A DNA stretch of 64,000 bases from Shewanella violacea DSS12 (GCF_000091325.1 NC_014012.1:744001-808000), one strand, 5' to 3'. Numbered from the stretch's first letter, positions 39,701-48,910 are shown. A program made the numbers and translations. The notes: a model not told the origin generated them from the letters alone.

Positions 39701-40483
39701 GCAGTTAAGGCCAATCGATAGCGGCTTAACATGGCGTAGTGAGTTGTAGAAAGCTTCGGTGGTTTGTCCGGTCAAGGTGCGGCCTGATGCATCGGTAATG
39801 GTGCCGGAGATCATTATGGGTAAGCGTGCACCTAGATCGTCATAGACGGTCTCGACGGCAAATAGGGCAGCCTTGGCGTTTAAGGTATCGAAAATGGTTT
39901 CTACCATTATGATATCCGCGCCGCCTTCAATCAGGGCATTGATGGACTCGACATAAGCCTCCACCAGCTCATCGAAGCTGACATTACGGTATCCGGGGTC
40001 GTTCACATCTGGGCTAATAGAACAGGTGCGGTTAGTCGGGCCCAGTACACCGGCAACATAACAGCTGCGGCCAGTCTCTTGCTCGACTTCATCGGCAGCG
40101 GCGCGGGCTAGGCGGGCTCCCTCAAGGTTTATCTGGGCCGAGAACTCCTGCATGTCGTAGTCGGCCATGGCGATGCGCGTCGAGTTGAAGGTGTTGGTCT
40201 CGATAATATCGGCGCCGGCCAGTAGGTATTGTTTATGAATGCCCTTGATGGCAGCAGGCTGAGTGAGCACCAACATGTCGTTGTTGCCCTTTACATCTTT
40301 ATGCCAGTCTTTGAACTGTTCGCCGCGAAAATCTTCCTCTTCCAACTTAAGATCTTGGATCATGGTGCCCATGGCACCATCGAGAATTAGGATCTCTTGC
40401 TCGAGTTGTCGGGTCAATTTTAAGGTGAGCTCTTGACCTTTCTCTTTGGTTATTATTGGGGTACTGAGGGTGTCATTGGCCAT
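36713..40483 (-). CDS. metH: cobalamin-dependent methionine synthase
   Basis: Transfers the methyl group of methyltetrahydrofolate to homocysteine through bound B12. 1256 residues (E. coli 1227). Domains in order: homocysteine-binding with zinc cysteines in GLNCALG (about 255) and GGCCGTT (about 318-319); pterin-binding domain ([25 protein letters not shown]); B12 cap and Rossmann domain with DVHDIG (axial His about 776) and [11 protein letters not shown]-terminal reactivation/AdoMet domain ([15 protein letters not shown]). The upstream 5' flank carries a MetJ-like operator. The B12 it needs could come from the btu/cob genes located 4 kb away on the other strand. Confidence 0.95.
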   Translation of the reverse strand: MANDTLSTPIITKEKGQELTLKLTRQLEQEILILDGAMGTMIQDLKLEEEDFRGEQFKDWHKDVKGNNDMLVLTQPAAIKGIHKQYLLAGADIIETNTFNSTRIAMADYDMQEFSAQINLEGARLARAAADEVEQETGRSCYVAGVLGPTNRTCSISPDVNDPGYRNVSFDELVEAYVESINALIEGGADIIMVETIFDTLNAKAALFAVETVYDDLGARLPIMISGTITDASGRTLTGQTTEAFYNSLRHVKPLSIGLNCALGPKELRPYVEELSKISECFVSAHPNAGLPNEFGGYDETPKQMADIIGEWAEEGFLNIIGGCCGTTPDHIRVIREAVIKHPARQLPDIPVACRLSGLEPLTIDENSLFLNVGERTNVTGSAKFLRLIKTGEFEEALSVARDQVENGAQIIDINMDEGMLDGVEIMHKFLNLIASEPDISRVPIMIDSSKWEVIEAGLKCIQGKGIVNSISLKEGEEKFIQQATLVKRYGAAAIIMAFDEQGQADTKARKIEICTRAYRVLVDKVGFPPEDIIFDPNIFAIATGIEEHDNYAVDFIEATAEIKRTLPHAMISGGVSNVSFSFRGNNPVREAIHAVFLYHAIQAGMDMGIVNAGQLSIYDDIDPELKERVEAIVGNLPCTAVDKNGDATNNTELLLEVAEKFRGDGSQTAKKEDLEWRSWEVNKRLSHALVKGITDYIVQDTEEARAASSRPLDVIEGALMDGMNVVGDLFGSGKMFLPQVVKSARVMKKAVAYLNPYIEEEKTPGQSNGKILMVTVKGDVHDIGKNIVGVVLACNGYDVIDLGVMVPVEKIIDVAITENVDIIGMSGLITPSLDEMVHNVKSFHKAGLTIPTIIGGATCSKIHTAVKIAPHSPTGAIYIADASRAVPMVSKLINNETRQATIDAAYEEYDVMREKRLSQTKRKIITTIEAARDNRCKYDWDNYTPFIPNQLGRQVFDDYPLEDLVDRIDWTPFFRSWELHGHFPKILTDKVVGEEATKLFADGKAMLKRIIDEKWLTAKGVIGLFPANTVNHDDIELYSCDGTDESRDKPIITLHHLRMQIERVGNDNFCLADFVAPKDSGVADYMGGFAVTAGHGIDEHIARFEADHDDYSAIMLKCLADRLAEAFAERMHERVRKEFWGYASDEVLDNEALIREKYKGIRPAPGYPACPDHTEKGLLWDLLKPDETIGLNITESYAMYPTAAVSGWYFAHPKSRYFGVTNIGKDQVEDYAQRKGMSIEETERWLSPVLDYDPE

Positions 40484-40555
40484 AAGTTCTACCTACCTTA
40501 ATAGATCTGCGCTGCATCTCTATTGAAACCATATGCTGGTTTCGTTTGGATGTTT

Positions 40556-40571
40556 ATACGTATAGACGTCT
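40556..40571. promoter_or_regulatory. MetJ-like operator upstream of metH
   Basis: Two adjacent 8-bp met boxes, ATACGTAT (40556-40563, 6 of 8) and AGACGTCT (40564-40571, perfect consensus), lie 73-88 bases upstream of the metH start. MetJ binds such tandem boxes with AdoMet as co-repressor. No metJ gene is in the window. Confidence 0.7.
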
Positions 40572-40714
40572 ATACTAAACCAGACACGTTTCTGTGTCGA
40601 GTCGCCATATTGTGTGTTCTATCGCCTTGTATATTGACTTATTTCTTAATGATTTCGCCACTCTTTTTAAGGTCTGAACTATGCTTTAAACAGGCTCTTT
40701 ACAGGAGAAATGTG

Positions 40715-40891
40715 GTGTGGAGGAAAAATAATAATCAAGCAGCCTTCAGGCTGTTGGCCCTAGTCACTTGGTTTTTTATCGTCTCATGGCCAGTTGCCAG
40801 CAACATAGCATTTAGCCTATCTAGCATGTTACTAAGCATTACACTGATTTGGCTGTCTTTAATTCTATTTTTATATGCTTTGACTAAGTAG
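40715..40891 (+). CDS. small two-segment membrane protein
   Basis: A 58-residue product (start read as Met) with sequence WRKNNNQAAFRLLALVTWFFIVSWPVASNIAFSLSSMLLSITLIWLSLILFLYALTK: two hydrophobic helices (about 11-27 and 34-54). Starts at GTG 40715 (or GTG 40712) after AGGAG at 40703-40707; the long ORF from 40523 would start inside the metH promoter. It is upstream of a symporter-kinase gene. It may be a small partner of that symporter module, but I do not recognise the family. Confidence 0.6.
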   Translation: MWRKNNNQAAFRLLALVTWFFIVSWPVASNIAFSLSSMLLSITLIWLSLILFLYALTK

Positions 40892-40899
40892 CTTGGTCG

Positions 40900-41094
40900 A
40901 TGATGTCTAGATATGAATTTGAGTCAAACGTACCTCTCCAGTCTCTCGTTGAGACGCTAAAACCTGTGCTTTTCACTTCATACATCCCAATTGTTTATGA
41001 CTCCTTTTGCTGTGACAGTGCAATTACTCAACATTGCGCCGCTAGTTTAAAGATCACTAGTTACACTCACCTTATTGCTGAGGTGACTGCATGA
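40900..41094 (+). CDS. short ORF leading into the start-region repeats (doubtful)
   Basis: A 64-codon ORF starting eight bases after the small membrane protein, without a clear ribosome binding site. Its last nine residues (THLIAEVTA) come from the repeat unit, and its TGA overlaps the first repeat ATG as ATGA. It may simply be the reading frame that runs into the array, but translation through it would couple to the repeated ORFs downstream. Confidence 0.35.
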   Translation: MMSRYEFESNVPLQSLVETLKPVLFTSYIPIVYDSFCCDSAITQHCAASLKITSYTHLIAEVTA

Positions 41095-41520
41095 TTAGTG
41101 CTACGAGTCTGTTGTTAATCATATTCGCTTATGTCGGCTTGCTGTTCGGCACTCACCTTATTGCTGAGGTGACAGCATGATTAGTGCTAGGAGTCTGTTG
41201 TTAATCATATTGGCTTATGTCGGCTTGCTGTTCGGCTGTCACCTTATTGCTGAGGTGACAGCATGATTAGTGCTAGGAGTCTGTTGTTAATCATATTGGC
41301 TTATGTCGGCTTGCTGTTCGGCTGTCACCTTATTGCTGAGGTGACAGCATGATTAGTGCTAGGAGTCTGTTGTTAATCATATTCGCTTATGTCGGCTTGC
41401 TGTTCGGCTCTCACCTTATTGCTGAGGTGACAGCATGATTAGTGCTAGGAGTCTGTTGTTAATCATATTCGCTTATGTCGGCTTGCTGTTCGGCTCTCAC
41501 CTTAAAGGCGAGGTGACAGC
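41091..41520 (+). repeat. five 86-bp tandem copies of the symporter-kinase gene start region
   Basis: ATG codons at 41091, 41177, 41263, 41349 and 41435 precede the true start at 41521 at exactly 86-base steps. Each unit holds the first 19-20 codons of the downstream gene (MISARSLLLIILAYVGLLFG type), then a hairpin (TCACCT...AGGTGA, up to 8 bp) containing the Shine-Dalgarno AGGTGA, then the next ATG. Because 86 is not a multiple of 3, each copy encodes a closed 29-residue ORF ending ...EVTA, whose TGA overlaps the next ATG (ATGA). Units two and three are identical; others differ by a few bases. Confidence 0.97.
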
Positions 41521-44343
41521 ATGATTAGTGCTACAAGCCTGTTATTAATCATATTCGCTTATGTAGGCCTCTTGTATGTCATTGCTGCTTGGGCAGAATC
41601 CGGTAGTAAAGCCGCCGAAAGAATCACCACTAGTGCCGTGGTTTATGCCCTGTCATTAGCCATATATTGTACCAGTTGGACCTTCTTCGGCAGTGTGGGT
41701 ATCGCGACTCGATCCAGTATCTTAATGCTCTCTATCTACTTGGGGCCGACTCTGTTGATGATAGTTATCTGGCCCTTGATGCAAAGAATATTGCTGATTA
41801 AGCAGATCTATAGGGTGACCAGTATCGCTGATTTTCTCTCGGCACGGTTTAACCGCAGTGTGTCCTTGGCAGGTCTCGCGGCTCTAGTGGCCATGATAGG
41901 CATAGTGCCTTATTTAGCCCTGCAACTTAAGGCGATAAATACGTCTATCGATTTACTTCTAGGGGTGCAAACCGAGGTTAAGCTCACCATAGCTTGGCTG
42001 GTTTGGCTGGGCGTCGCCCTGTTTACCATAGTGTTCGGTATTCGCCATCTGGATCCCACCGAGCGCCACCCGGGTATGATGTTAGCCTTAGCCGTGGAAG
42101 GCTTGGTTAAGCTGGCAGCCATGTTATCTGTGGGGGTGTTTGTCTGTTTCGTGATGTTCGACTCTCCCCTGGATATCTTTGCTCAATTGGAGCAGAAGAT
42201 GCCAGAAGCGGCGGCTAAAATGTCTTCTAAGCCCGCATTTGTCACCTGGTTTAGTTATCTAGTGTTAGCAGGTTCTGCCTTTATGTTACTGCCGCGCCAG
42301 TTCCATGTGATGGTGGTGGAAAACCCAGATCCTAATCACGTTAAAAAAGTCCAGTGGTGGCTACCTGTCTATCTTATTCTGATGACTCTGTTTGTCACTC
42401 CTATCGCGGCGGCAGGCTTGCTGTTATTAGGGCCGGACACAGCCGATAGCTACATGTTGTCTATTCCCATGTTAGCCGGCCAAGAGCTATTGACCATATT
42501 CGTGTTTATTGGCGGTTTCTCGGCCTCTATGGCCATGCTAATGGTGTCGGGAATGACCCTATCTACCATGTTTAGTAACCATCTGGTGTTACCGCTTATT
42601 CAGTGGTTTCGGCCCGAAAGTCGCTTGAAAAAGTATCTGCTGCAATCACGTTGGTTGGCGGTATTTGTCGTGCTCGGTGCCGGACAGGTGTTTTACCTTT
42701 ATTTAGGTGAATCTTACATGCTGGTGAACATGGGTATGATCTCATTTGGCGCCGTGTTGCAGTTTTTGCCCTTGGTTATAGCCGGCCTTTACTGGCCCCA
42801 AGTGACATCGAAAGGCGCATTTTCGGGTCTGTGCGCCGGCTTTGGCATCTGGGCATATTGCCTCTTGTTGCCTGCAATAATGAAGAGTGGCTGGATCAAC
42901 GCCGATATCTTGTTAACCGGCCCCTTCGGCGTAGGCTGGCTGCACCCAGAGCATTTATTTGGCACTGAGATGCATAAGATCAGTCATGGGACCTTCTGGT
43001 CAATGGCGGCAAACATCTCGGCGCTGGTATTGGGAAGTTTGTACTCTAAGATGTCCGGAGAGGAGAAGCGTTACAATGCCGAATTTATGGATGTTATGGC
43101 AGAGCGTGTGGCAGAAGATGAAGCCATCATGGATACCTTGCCCAGAGATATCGAGCTTAAGCCCAAACTTGAGCTGCTAAAGGCTATTTTTAGTCAGTAC
43201 CTGTCACCTGAATTTGCCGATATTAAGTTGTCAGCCTGCTTAGGTGAGGCGGGCTTGAGTCAGGCCGAGCTTATCAATGTGCAGGAATTGGCCAATCTAG
43301 AGCGCGCTACCGAGCGGCTATTGAGTGGTATTACTGGGGCTGCAGTGGCTCATATGGTGGTGACTCAGTCGAATATTTATTCTAAGCAGGAGACTCAAAC
43401 CTTAGAGCGATATTATGGCCAGTTACTGGCTCAGTTAAAAATCAGTCCGGCTCAATTGAGGCAACAACTTAACTATTCGAAAGAGAAAGAGTTGTTGGCC
43501 AAGCGGTACTCAGAGCAGATGCAGGGCATAGTCGATGACAGAACCCGTGAGCTTCAATCGACCTTAGATAAACTCAAGAGTGCTCAGGCTCATCTGGTTG
43601 AAACCGAGAAGCAGGCATCGTTGGGCAAAATGGTGGCTGGGATAGCCCATGAGATCAATACCCCTATTGGTGTGTGCGTGACAGCCGCATCCCATCTACA
43701 CGATGAGGTGGTCGCTTTGAAGAAGATGTTTGCCGCCGGAGACTTGAGTGAAGAGGAGTTTCAAGGCTTTATGCAGACTTGTACCGAGGCGATGGATATT
43801 ATTCTCAAGAATAATGCTCGGGCATCTAGCTTGATCCAGAGTTTTAAGCGGGTCGCAGTGGATCAGTCCAGTGAACAGATTAGAGAGTTTAGCCTTAAAG
43901 AATATCTCGAGGAGATCTTAATGTCTCTGCGTCCCACATTGAAAAAAGTGCCCCATGAGGTGAAGATCATATGTTCGGATAAACTCATCTGTAATACCTA
44001 TCCCGGGATCCTGTCTCAGGTGGTGACTAACTTGATAATGAATAGCATGCTGCATGCTTTCAAGCCTGAGCAAGTAGGGGTAGTCACCATAGAAATATCT
44101 GTCAAAGAGGGCACAATATTAATGGATTATAGGGATGATGGCGTCGGCCTAGATGAAGATGGTGAGAAGAATCTATTCGATCCCTTCTATACCACTAAGC
44201 GTAATCAGGGAGGCAGTGGACTGGGCACACATCTGGTGTATAACTTAGTTACCCAGAAACTCAAGGGCGAAGTCGACGTGGAAACCTCACCAGGCAAGGG
44301 ACTCTGTTACCATATACGCTTCCCGCAAAATGTGGAGGACTAG
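41521..44343 (+). CDS. sodium:solute symporter-like sensor histidine kinase (CbrA/PutP-type fusion)
   Basis: A 940-residue inner-membrane protein. About 1-500: 12 to 13 membrane segments of the SSS transporter fold (SIADFLSARFNRS at about 101-113 and GIVPYLALQLKAIN typical). About 500-660: linker. About 660-700: coiled coil (ELQSTLDKLKSAQAHLVETEKQ). Then HisKA with phospho-acceptor His in GIAHEINTPIG (about 708) and HATPase with NLIMNSMLHAF (N box), DDGVGLDEDG (G1), and GGSGLGTHLV (G2). No receiver domain is fused and no response regulator is adjacent. Start ATG 41521 has AGGTGA upstream inside a hairpin. Ligand unknown. Confidence 0.9.
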   Translation: MISATSLLLIIFAYVGLLYVIAAWAESGSKAAERITTSAVVYALSLAIYCTSWTFFGSVGIATRSSILMLSIYLGPTLLMIVIWPLMQRILLIKQIYRVTSIADFLSARFNRSVSLAGLAALVAMIGIVPYLALQLKAINTSIDLLLGVQTEVKLTIAWLVWLGVALFTIVFGIRHLDPTERHPGMMLALAVEGLVKLAAMLSVGVFVCFVMFDSPLDIFAQLEQKMPEAAAKMSSKPAFVTWFSYLVLAGSAFMLLPRQFHVMVVENPDPNHVKKVQWWLPVYLILMTLFVTPIAAAGLLLLGPDTADSYMLSIPMLAGQELLTIFVFIGGFSASMAMLMVSGMTLSTMFSNHLVLPLIQWFRPESRLKKYLLQSRWLAVFVVLGAGQVFYLYLGESYMLVNMGMISFGAVLQFLPLVIAGLYWPQVTSKGAFSGLCAGFGIWAYCLLLPAIMKSGWINADILLTGPFGVGWLHPEHLFGTEMHKISHGTFWSMAANISALVLGSLYSKMSGEEKRYNAEFMDVMAERVAEDEAIMDTLPRDIELKPKLELLKAIFSQYLSPEFADIKLSACLGEAGLSQAELINVQELANLERATERLLSGITGAAVAHMVVTQSNIYSKQETQTLERYYGQLLAQLKISPAQLRQQLNYSKEKELLAKRYSEQMQGIVDDRTRELQSTLDKLKSAQAHLVETEKQASLGKMVAGIAHEINTPIGVCVTAASHLHDEVVALKKMFAAGDLSEEEFQGFMQTCTEAMDIILKNNARASSLIQSFKRVAVDQSSEQIREFSLKEYLEEILMSLRPTLKKVPHEVKIICSDKLICNTYPGILSQVVTNLIMNSMLHAFKPEQVGVVTIEISVKEGTILMDYRDDGVGLDEDGEKNLFDPFYTTKRNQGGSGLGTHLVYNLVTQKLKGEVDVETSPGKGLCYHIRFPQNVED

Positions 44344-44434
44344 ACTTTTTTTGGATTAAAAGAATAGGCGTTAGAATCCAGATTCTAGGAAGTAGTACTA
44401 GAAATAGAAACGGGAAACCAGCAAAGGAGCAAAT

Positions 44435-45103
44435 ATGTCTGACGAGTATCAAGATGACAACAAAAACTGCGCTGAGAATATGGCCGAGTGCACCACTGTC
44501 TTCTATCTTCTCCGTCATGGCGAATGTGAAGGCGGAAATATACTCAGAGGACATACCGATGTCGCCGTGAGTCAGACGGGACGAGCATCTATGACCGCAG
44601 CCATAGATCGCCTCGTGGAGCGTCACGAGGTGGAGTTTGATCAAATATTCTCATCCCCCCTGCGTCGCTGTAGTGAGTTTGCGCTTAATCTTTACCTGAA
44701 AAATGGGGTGCCATTAAAACTGGAGGAAGATTTAAAGGAGGTTAACTTTGGTGATTGGGATGGTGAGACCCTAGAGAGCCTGTATCAGCACTCATCTGAG
44801 ATGATAGAGAGCTACTGGAAAAATCCCTGGGCCGTGACGCCGCCGAATGGCGAGAGCATGCTTGGGTTTGAATCCAGAGTCGATGCAGTGTGGCAATCTA
44901 TTCTGCAGCAATATAGTGGACAGACCTTACTCTTGATCACCCACGCCGGGGTAATGAGACACTTGATGGCCAATGCCCTTGGCGTGAGTGGCGTCGCAGG
45001 GTTTTATACTCAACTGTCATTGGCTTATGCTGCTGTGGTTAAAATATCTGTATTTACCTCGCCCCAAGGCCACTTCACTAAGCTGCACTGGGGCAATGAC
45101 TAG
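44435..45103 (+). CDS. cobC: histidine phosphatase, probable alpha-ribazole phosphatase
   Basis: Phosphoglycerate-mutase-like phosphatase: FYLLRHGECEGGNILRGHTDVAVSQTG with catalytic RHGE (His about 25), SSPLRRC (about 71-77), EVNFGDWDG and the second catalytic His in LLITHAGVMRHL (about 168-179). This arrangement is typical of CobC, which removes the 5' phosphate of alpha-ribazole or adenosylcobalamin phosphate at the end of the nucleotide loop pathway. 222 residues. AAGGAG lies six bases before ATG 44435. Position just before the B12 riboswitch and btu/cob genes supports the cobalamin role, though family members also act on other phosphates. Confidence 0.7.
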   Translation: MSDEYQDDNKNCAENMAECTTVFYLLRHGECEGGNILRGHTDVAVSQTGRASMTAAIDRLVERHEVEFDQIFSSPLRRCSEFALNLYLKNGVPLKLEEDLKEVNFGDWDGETLESLYQHSSEMIESYWKNPWAVTPPNGESMLGFESRVDAVWQSILQQYSGQTLLLITHAGVMRHLMANALGVSGVAGFYTQLSLAYAAVVKISVFTSPQGHFTKLHWGND

Positions 45104-45277
45104 GCCTTTGAAGCTTGCTCCAAGCTAATGCGCGAGTGAGTCCTGCATATGGGATCTAGAGTCGAAGATTTAACTTCGCTGGTACCATTGCCAAGACGGG
45201 TAAAATCGGCATAATAACGCCCATTAGAACTTGTTATCTATTCCTTTTATTATTTTAAGTGGAAGGTTTCAAGTTCG

Positions 45278-45546
45278 CAAAATGAGGTGTTGGGCATTAA
45301 TCTGGCCGCTTAAATAATCGTGAGCCTGTTTTACTGCTAACTCAAACTTAAAAGGGAATTGGGACAATAGCTTGTGGTATTAGTTTATCGCTTATATTTA
45401 TGGCGTTATCAGACTGAGTCATTAGCTTTTAAAAGCCCAAACTGTGCCCGCAACTGTGAGTGATTTTTAAAGACGTTCCTAGACATTTTCAGCTACAGCC
45501 TAGAAGCTTCTTTAACAACACCAGTCAGGATACCTACCTCATTTTG
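45278..45546 (+). ncRNA. cobalamin (B12) riboswitch
   Basis: Closing stem P1: CAAAATGAGGT (45278-45288) pairs perfectly with ACCTCATTTTG (45536-45546). Inside are AAAGGGAAT (45350s), the GTGCCCGCAACTGTGAG core (about 45444-45460) and the B12 box CAGTCAGGATACCTACCT (about 45522-45539), in the known order. The downstream segment CTCGAG-(7)-CTCGGG can form a hairpin overlapping GGGGGAG, the ribosome binding site of the btuD gene at 45587, suggesting translational control when B12 is bound. Confidence 0.92.
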
Positions 45547-45586
45547 TCGCGATCATACTCGAGCGGGTAACTCGGGGGAGCCATAG

Positions 45587-46513
45587 ATGTCATTAGTTTC
45601 AGGCTTAACGTCACAGAGCACATCTGAGCTTGCCTTGGATGTACAGGACCTCTGCTGGCAGGTCGACTCACGCTCGATTCTGTCCCAAATAAGCTTCTCC
45701 ATCAAACGCGGTCAGATGCTCGGCATCATAGGGCCTAATGGTGCGGGAAAGTCGACCTTACTTCGCTGTATCTATCGATATATCAAGCCAGACAGCGGCA
45801 AGATCCAACTTTTTGGCCAAGAGATAACCCATCTATCCTCTAAAGCCTTCGCGCGTGAGGTGGCGGTAGTGCTACAAGACACGCCCCATCATTTTGAGTT
45901 GACCACTGCCCAGCTGGTGGCTATCGGCTTGACGCCTCATAAGGGGCCGTTCGAACTCACTAACGCTGCCGACAGGATCTTGATATCCGATGCTCTGGAA
46001 AAAGTAGGATTAACTCATAAGGCTAAGCAGAGTTATGAGCATCTCTCTGGTGGTGAAAAGCAAAGGGCCTTGATTGCTCGTGCCATAGTGCAACAGCCTA
46101 AACTGCTGATCCTCGATGAGCCGACCAATCATTTAGATATACATTATCAGATCCAGATCATGGAGTTGTTGCATTCAATTGGGATCACAGTAATCACCTC
46201 TATTCACGATCTCAACCTTGCTAGCGCCATGTGTGACAGCTTACTTCTGCTGGAAGAGGGCAAGTGTATTAGCTACGGTTCTCCAAGCGAGGTGCTGACA
46301 GAGCAGGCAATAGGCGAGGTATTTGGTGTCTGTTCCCATGTTACGCCTCACCCTCAACATGGTAATCCACAGATCTGTTATTACTATGGCTATGAAAAGG
46401 GTTACGACAAGGGTTACGAGCCAGGCCATGAGAATAGCCATGAGAAGGATCGTCAACAGAGTCAGCTTAATAAAAATGGCTCGGCATCTCTCGAGGATTC
46501 AGGTCATGGCTAG
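45587..46513 (+). CDS. btuD: vitamin B12 ABC transporter, ATP-binding protein
   Basis: Energises corrinoid import. FecE/BtuD-type ATPase: Walker A GPNGAGKST (about 49-57), Q-loop VVLQDTPHHFELT, signature LSGGEKQR (about 154-161), Walker B LLILDEPTNHLD, switch His in SIHDLN. 308 residues, longer than E. coli BtuD (249), because of a C-terminal tail rich in Gly, Tyr, Lys, His and Glu (YYYGYEKGYDKGYEPGHENSHEKD), a small degenerate repeat of unknown role. The riboswitch lies directly upstream and GGGGGAG precedes the ATG. The end overlaps the btuC start by eight bases. Confidence 0.88.
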   Translation: MSLVSGLTSQSTSELALDVQDLCWQVDSRSILSQISFSIKRGQMLGIIGPNGAGKSTLLRCIYRYIKPDSGKIQLFGQEITHLSSKAFAREVAVVLQDTPHHFELTTAQLVAIGLTPHKGPFELTNAADRILISDALEKVGLTHKAKQSYEHLSGGEKQRALIARAIVQQPKLLILDEPTNHLDIHYQIQIMELLHSIGITVITSIHDLNLASAMCDSLLLLEEGKCISYGSPSEVLTEQAIGEVFGVCSHVTPHPQHGNPQICYYYGYEKGYDKGYEPGHENSHEKDRQQSQLNKNGSASLEDSGHG

Positions 46514-47663
46514 AAGTATTAAGCTCACCGATGAAATAGAAATGGCTGAAACTGATTCAGTTGCAATGAAAACCAGAGAGATGAAGACAGGTGAAGTCGA
46601 CTTGATAAAGCATGAGCTGTTTGCTCATAAGTGGGTTTTACTCGCCTTGGGCTTATTATCTCTGTTGAGTTTGATGTTCGCCGCGAGTTTTGGTGCCGCA
46701 AACATCTCGTCTATGGACACATTAGATGTGGTCTTGCATCAGGCATTTGGCATAGGTGACGTTCCAAGTATCACCCAACGCATAGTAATGGAACTGAGAT
46801 TCCCTCGAGTCATATTGGCATTTATTGCTGGAGCAGGCCTCTCTATCGCAGGTAGCGTGCTGCAAACAGTCACTCGTAATCCATTGGCAGACCCTTATCT
46901 GTTTGGTATCTCTTCCGGGGCTTCATTTGGGGCGGTCATCGTACTGACGCTCTTTACCGGTTCAGGACTTTTTGCTAGCTCAGGGCTGCTCGCCGGCTCT
47001 GGTCTTTTTGAAAGGTTTAGTTGGATGACGTTGCCCTTAGGTGCTTTTATGGGGGCAGGTTTGTCGGTGGCTATGGTGCTGGCTCTGTGTGGTCGACATA
47101 TGAGTAGTCAGATAGAGCGAATGCTGCTCTCTGGCGTGGCGATATCATTTATGTTCGGTGCGCTAACTAGCTTGTTACTCTATTTTTCCGACCCTCAGGC
47201 GGCCGCTTCTGTGCTGTTTTGGAGTCTGGGTAGTTTCTCGAAAGCCAGTTGGAGCGGATTGATTGCGCCTTTGGTTATAGTCACTGGCTGTACTGGTATT
47301 ATCTTATTGTTTAAACGGCAGATAATGGCCATGCGCGCCGGTGATGAAACAGCCCATACATTAGGGATCAACGTGAGTCGATTGCGGCTACAGATGTTGT
47401 TGCTCTGCTCCATCATCACAGCGATACTCGTTGCCAATTGCGGTGGTATAGGTTTTATCGGTTTAATGGTGCCTCATACCGTGAGAATGTTATTTCCCGG
47501 ACAGTTTCCACTCATCACCACAGCCTTAGTTGGTGGGGTGTTTATGGTGTGGATAGATGTCATAGCGCGGACCATCTTGAGTCATCAGGAATTACCCGTA
47601 GGCATAATCACAGCTGTGATAGGCAGCATCTTCTTCCTGTTCATATTGGGCAGTAGGAAGTAA
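46506..47663 (+). CDS. btuC: vitamin B12 ABC transporter, permease
   Basis: FecCD-type inner-membrane permease. After a charged N-terminal stretch of about 40 residues come about ten hydrophobic segments, with ELRFPRVILAFIAGAGLSIAGSVLQTVTRNPLADPYLFGISSGASFGAV (about 96-144), GVAISFMFGALTSLLLYF, FWSLGSFSKASW and GFIGLMVPHTVRMLFPGQFP typical. ATG at 46506 (MARSIKLTDE) overlaps the btuD stop and gives 385 residues; an ORF open from 46323 would run inside btuD. The 30-40 extra N-terminal residues exceed E. coli BtuC (326), so an internal ATG could be the true start. Confidence 0.88.
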   Translation: MARSIKLTDEIEMAETDSVAMKTREMKTGEVDLIKHELFAHKWVLLALGLLSLLSLMFAASFGAANISSMDTLDVVLHQAFGIGDVPSITQRIVMELRFPRVILAFIAGAGLSIAGSVLQTVTRNPLADPYLFGISSGASFGAVIVLTLFTGSGLFASSGLLAGSGLFERFSWMTLPLGAFMGAGLSVAMVLALCGRHMSSQIERMLLSGVAISFMFGALTSLLLYFSDPQAAASVLFWSLGSFSKASWSGLIAPLVIVTGCTGIILLFKRQIMAMRAGDETAHTLGINVSRLRLQMLLLCSIITAILVANCGGIGFIGLMVPHTVRMLFPGQFPLITTALVGGVFMVWIDVIARTILSHQELPVGIITAVIGSIFFLFILGSRK

Positions 47664-47718
47664 AAACTCTCTTAGTTTTATAAAATAATGAATAACGAAA
47701 ATATACAGGGTGTAGATA

Positions 47719-48747
47719 ATGTTTGATATTAGTCCAGTGAGCCATGAGTTCGATGAAGAGATTCAAAACAAGATCGACCATAAAACCAAACCACTTGGCG
47801 CTCTAGGTGAACTGGAAAATATCGCCATTCAACTGGCGCGAATTTTAGATAAAGATAAGCCAGAAATCATCAAGCCTAAGCTGCTTGTTTTTGCCGCTGA
47901 CCATGGCATAGCTGCATTCGGGGTGTCGATAGCCCCAAGTGAGGTGACCACTCAAATGGTGATTAATTTTATCCAAGGCGGCGCCGCAATTAATGTTTTT
48001 TGTCGTCAGGTCGGCTTTGAGTTAGAGGTGATCGATTGTGGGATCTTACAGCCAGTTCAAGGTGTTGAGGGTATTATCGATCAAAGATTAGGGGCGGGCA
48101 CAAAGCCTATTCACAAACAGCCTGCTATGACTTTAGCTGCGGTAAAGCAAGGGTTCGAGATGGCGGCTAACCGAATCGAATATCATCATCAACAAGGGAC
48201 TAATTTAATCGCCTTTGGTGAGATGGGCATAGGCAATACCTCATCGGCGGCGGCAATTATGGCTTGCATCATGAATATGGAGGGGGCCGAATGCGTCGGC
48301 CGCGGCACAGGTATCGATGCCAGCACTCTAGAGCGAAAGCAGCAGCTGATTGAGCAAGCCTTGCATCTTCATGAGGCTGAATTGACCACACCTATGAATA
48401 TTCTGGCCTGTTTAGGTGGCTTTGAGATAGTACAGATGACAGGTGCCATGTTAGCCGCAGCAGAGAGAAATATGATCTTGGTTATCGATGGTTTCATCGC
48501 AACCGCGGCAGCTATGGTAGCGGTTCAAATTAACCCTAATGTACGTGATTATATGATCTTCGGTCATCAGTCCGATGAGCGGGGGCATTGCTTGATGATA
48601 GAGCACCTCCAGGCTAGGCCTCTACTCAAGTTAGGTATGAGGTTGGGCGAAGGAACTGGTGCAGCACTAGCTTTGCCCATGATCCAGGCTGCTGCGGGTT
48701 TCTACAATGAGATGGCCAGCTTAAACGATGTAGGTATAGACATTTAA
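47719..48747 (+). CDS. cobT: nicotinate-nucleotide-dimethylbenzimidazole phosphoribosyltransferase
   Basis: Makes alpha-ribazole 5'-phosphate from dimethylbenzimidazole and nicotinate mononucleotide for the lower B12 ligand. Motifs: [12 protein letters not shown] (about 22-33), [24 protein letters not shown] (about 58-81), [14 protein letters not shown] (about 172-185), VGRGTGIDA, and the catalytic-glutamate region [13 protein letters not shown] (Glu about 314). 342 residues, close to the family norm of about 350. ATG follows the btuC stop by 55 bases, so these genes form one transcription unit under the riboswitch. Confidence 0.93.
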   Translation: MFDISPVSHEFDEEIQNKIDHKTKPLGALGELENIAIQLARILDKDKPEIIKPKLLVFAADHGIAAFGVSIAPSEVTTQMVINFIQGGAAINVFCRQVGFELEVIDCGILQPVQGVEGIIDQRLGAGTKPIHKQPAMTLAAVKQGFEMAANRIEYHHQQGTNLIAFGEMGIGNTSSAAAIMACIMNMEGAECVGRGTGIDASTLERKQQLIEQALHLHEAELTTPMNILACLGGFEIVQMTGAMLAAAERNMILVIDGFIATAAAMVAVQINPNVRDYMIFGHQSDERGHCLMIEHLQARPLLKLGMRLGEGTGAALALPMIQAAAGFYNEMASLNDVGIDI

Positions 48748-48808
48748 TCAACAGGCTTTAGTTCCTTGGGATCAAAGCCTGAGTGGTAAGTTTTAAGTGG
48801 TAAATAAT

Positions 48809-48849
48809 GCTGTAAGGGTGAAGGCTTTTAACCTTCTCAGCCTTACAGC
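48809..48849. repeat. intergenic hairpin element (cob family copy 1)
   Basis: GCTGTAAGG (48809-48817) pairs with CCTTACAGC (48841-48849), with inner GAAGG/CCTTC pairing, followed by TTTCTTAG. Shares CTTACA-CTTTCTT with copies at 52170 and 54441. Could act as a partial terminator between cobT and cobS. Confidence 0.6.
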
Positions 48850-48910
48850 TTTCTTAGATTTTTCTTGGCCTTCTAGCTTAAAGCTATTGAACTTTTTAAT
48901 GGATAATTTT

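Noticed and set aside
40523..40711. Longer N-terminus for the small membrane protein
   Set aside because: It would start within the metH promoter and MetJ boxes and lacks a ribosome binding site; AGGAG at 40703 supports the GTG start.
46323..46505. Upstream extension of btuC from 46323
   Set aside because: It runs through the btuD coding region in another frame, rich in Met/Arg/Val; the ATG at 46506 fits operon overlap.
48797..48910. Upstream extension of cobS through the hairpin
   Set aside because: The added residues are encoded by the intergenic hairpin and precede the family N-terminus.
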